A stretch of 64,000 bases of DNA from Melitaea cinxia (Eukaryota > Arthropoda > Insecta > Lepidoptera > Nymphalidae). How positions within the stretch are numbered: the stretch's first letter is position 1; each line of letters starts with the position of its first letter. The notes beneath the pieces are model-generated. The model searched no databases, had not been told where the DNA came from, and saw only the letters and a program-made list of their open reading frames with translations. Both the position numbers and the translations under genes were made by a program. The stretch spans positions 5,516,001 through 5,580,000 of the forward strand of contig NC_059414.1 of the NCBI RefSeq assembly GCF_905220565.1, written 5' to 3'. Positions 61,237 through 64,000 of the stretch are shown piece after piece.

Positions 61237-61529
61237 AACTAGGGACCCGCCGCGGCGTCGCACGGGTGCATGTCTGGTACTAAATATAAAATATAAAATA
61301 AATATTTGCAATGTAAGCGCAAAAAAATGTGTTTAATTACAACATCACATTAGAAACCTCTAAAACTATCAGTGTTCCTCTACTATGTTATGCATGTATT
61401 ATACATATACACCTTCTTTTGGAATTTCTCTATTTACTAAAGAAAACCTCATCAAAATCCGTTGCGTAGTTTTAAAGACCTAAGCATACAGACAGCGGGA
61501 AGCGACTTTGTTTTATGCTATGTAATGAT
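61237..61529 (+). repeat. Short dispersed repeat, family C, copy 2
   Basis: Head ACTAGGGACCCGCCGCGGCG and TCGCACGGGTGCATG, then an AT-rich stretch absent from copy 1. CTATCAGTGTTCCTCTACTA, ATCCGTTGCGTAGTTTTAAA, CATACAGACAGCGGGAAGCG and TTTTATGCTATGTAATGAT follow. Longer and better preserved than 6521-6725. Confidence 0.8.
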
Positions 61530-64000
61530 ATGAATTGTCACAAAAAAGATATTCTCTAAATGAAATCCATCTACGGTTAAAAATAAAGAAAAATTCTCTC
61601 CCCATCTATTTCTCTAACAAACAAAAATAACTAAAGATTTATCAAGACTCCTATTTTGGAAATTTAGAAAAGGATGAGAAGTTTATAATCACAACTAAAA
61701 CCTAATAAAGTAATATCCTAAACTAAAATGTGCCAAATGGAGTTAAAACAAGTAAAATGTCTATATTCAAAAGATTAAGACGCTAAAAGGATATTCAAGA
61801 CATTTTATCGTATTTACTCAAAATATTGCTAATCTAAAAAAGGTTACATTTAAAATATAAACAACTAAATATCTGAGTATCTAATACGATTGCGAATATC
61901 TAACCTCTTTCTTACAAAATAAATAATCATAACGTTTTCTAATAGATAATTACTTTTTATAATTGGTTCGGATTCTGACATCAAACGCGATCAGACACAA
62001 TCCACATTTACAAATGTACCTAGTGTAGATTTAGTCTGGCAAGTTCCCACAATTTATGACCAAAAAATAATGAAACGGTAAAAGAAAGTCGAACTTGAAA
62101 AAGACATAATTCTCTTCGATATGGTTAAGGTGATAAGATAACAAGAATTTTTTTGTAAAAATGTTTTGGCCGAAAGTTTTTAAAAGAGGAAAGCAACCGA
62201 CAGGGCTCAAACATACATAAATTACTATGAGTGTTCCATTCAAGGATACGATAAGGTGCCCTCCGAACACGGAATTGACACCAAACTTAATAAAGAATTG
62301 GTTTTATTGGATATCTTTGATTATTGTCTAACGTAGACGTCGAAACGTCTTTGTTATGAAGGTTAGGGTAACTTATATTCAGTACAGTACAATGTTTTTT
62401 ATCAACTTACTAAGAAATAGAATGATCTATGTTCGGTCGCAAATAAAATTATGTGTTTTTTTACACCGTTGTCTTCACCAGTAGTGATTTCTGTGAATTA
62501 ATAATCTCTTTTGTCCAAGAGTTCAGAGGTTAGGTACTTCAGAGGCAGTCCTATGGTTATAACAAATTAGTGTGTAGGTAGTGAAATTACAATTTTTAAC
62601 TATTTTCATCTACTACTTTTCTACTTTCTCTGTTAAATTAAATACTTACAAAGCGAGAGAACTGTAGAATATCTACAAATAGATTAAACTGTGGAATATC
62701 ACGATAGTAAACATTCATACATCTAAATATTAAATGCATACACAATAATATATTCTGGCCAACAGGCCAAAGGATTATATATTTATACTATTTACACAGA
62801 CCAATTTCTTTCAGGTTTAAAAAAAAAAATTACAATACACAAGTGTGTGAAATAATAAAAAAATATTGTTTTATAAAAGCGACGGGGTAAAGATATAATC
62901 TATATTCTTGCGGCGACTTAAGAAATTATAGTAATTGTAAGTAAAACTCGCGAGGCAAATTACACTTGGCAAGAAGTATGGAGCCGTCATAGCGGTGAAA
63001 TTATTTCTATACAAATCGCAGGGCGCAGGAACACGAGGGTACAAAGAAACAAATGTTATGGAATGGATATGAAATAAACTTACCGGAGATTTTAATAAAT
63101 TTAACGCAAAATAAATAATGATATGATAACGATTAAGTGGTAATTGGTAAATATATGAACGGATATAATACAATTCCATGTCAGTTGTAATGAAAATAAT
63201 TAACTGACTATTTATTATAAATTGTGGTTTTGCTGGAGAATTGTTAATGTACATTTATTTAAATGTGGTTTAATTAAAATAAGCCTACGGATGCAAAAAA
63301 ATATATAAAATAGTTGACGTACATATAGCATATTATATAACATACTTTCAATTTTGACGTTTAATCACATATTACCAAGAGTTAATCAAAAGTTATTATT
63401 AATATTTTAAAGAATTTTTTCTTCAAAGAATGTTGAAATCAGATACATATATTTGAATACTATATAAGCTGTAATAGCAATTGTTGGAAACGACTAAGAA
63501 TATTTTTATTTCTCTAGACTACGCTCAGGTACATCTAGCGATTCTGTTTCCGTTCCGCGGCCTAGTAGCATTTGTTACCCGCACACTACATATTGTATGT
63601 GGTTGAATAATAGCCCACAACACACTTGGGGATGAATTTCATTATGCCTTTATGTTTGAGAGTGGGGAATTTCTTTCGACGCTCCTGTTTTTATTGCCAT
63701 TCTTCTGATTCGTTTTGAATTAGGAAGGCCGCTTTTGTTATGTTTGACTATTAATAGAAATCACTAAATAGATCGTGGTCGATTATTTAGTATTCATGAG
63801 GTATTCGTATTTTTTTTCTTTATCTTGAGGAAGTACTTAATGTTCCAAAGGGCCTCTATGTATGTAGGCAAAAGCAGGTATATTGAAATCTTTAAATTTC
63901 ATCGCGTGTCTTACAGTAGTGGTCAGCTGCAGGAAATTAACATGTTTTGATATTGTACGATAAATGTAACGTATGAATAACTTTACCAACTCGTAAATCC
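61530..64000. other. AT-rich DNA, no gene seen
   Basis: No repeat or RNA recognised. The longest open frame of the window lies here (62871-63254 minus, 127 codons). It is rich in Ile, Tyr, Asn and Phe, has no domain and looks like chance in AT-rich DNA. 63520-63620 is slightly GC-richer. Confidence 0.45.

Noticed and set aside
62871..63254. Longest open frame (127 codons, minus)
   Set aside because: Dominated by Ile, Tyr, Asn and Phe from AT-rich codons, with no domain, no coding-like composition and no splice context.
1..64000. CRISPR array, bacterial operon or provirus
   Set aside because: No regularly spaced repeats, dense coding or viral genes. Composition, splice signals and SINE/LINE content are those of an insect nuclear genome.

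Overview
This 64 kb window looks like gene-free, AT-rich nuclear DNA of a moth or butterfly (Lepidoptera). The identification rests on its repeats. Several copies end in the GAGGCCTATG..CCAG.AGTGG tail of lepidopteran LINEs and tRNA-derived SINEs. One long SINE resembles the Metulj family of butterflies, a match made from memory. Many fragments begin with the lepidopteran consensus CTAGCTGTGCCCGCG-CTTCG. I found no convincing host protein-coding exon. The longest open frames (about 115-127 codons) are low-complexity or run through repeats, and no domain is recognisable in them. The only protein I can assign is a 64-codon N-terminal remnant of a pogo-like transposase at 37573-37767 (minus).

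Layout. 0.3-9.7 kb is repeat-dense: RTE-like fragments (one with tandem tail units at 898-1437), a LINE tail, a complete MITE (3872-4266), two copies of a third short family and SINE pieces. 9.7-16 kb holds almost nothing recognisable. 16-31.5 kb has SINEs on both strands, a perfect 26-bp-arm hairpin (19498-19556), a compound two-unit repeat (21412-21886), a 561-bp foldback with 185-bp arms (28104-28664), a clean Harbinger-type MITE with TTA target duplication (29805-30265) and a LINE 3' end. 31.5-36.2 kb is repeat-poor. 36.2-40.5 kb is a nest of elements: a 2.1-kb TIR element that carries the transposase remnant and was later invaded by a LINE (12-bp target duplication) and an RTE-like fragment, followed by two SINEs and a compound repeat. 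44-46.3 kb has microsatellites, a family-D repeat and a tRNA-like gene embedded in a long imperfect palindrome (46101-46223). At 50.2 kb lies a truncated 5S rRNA pseudogene. 53.7-56.1 kb has two more compound repeats and a SINE head. 56-64 kb is mostly single-copy, with one ATA microsatellite and one family-C repeat.

Between repeats there are stretches whose base composition is visibly richer in G+C than the background, for example 19.8-20.0, 51.9-52.2, 56.2-56.45, 59.0-59.25 and 60.35-60.65 kb. They carry recognisable transcription-factor-like cores and may be conserved regulatory DNA in a gene desert or a very long intron. That is inference; only comparison with other species can test it. 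Transposon family names are from memory of insect genomes and were not checked by any search.
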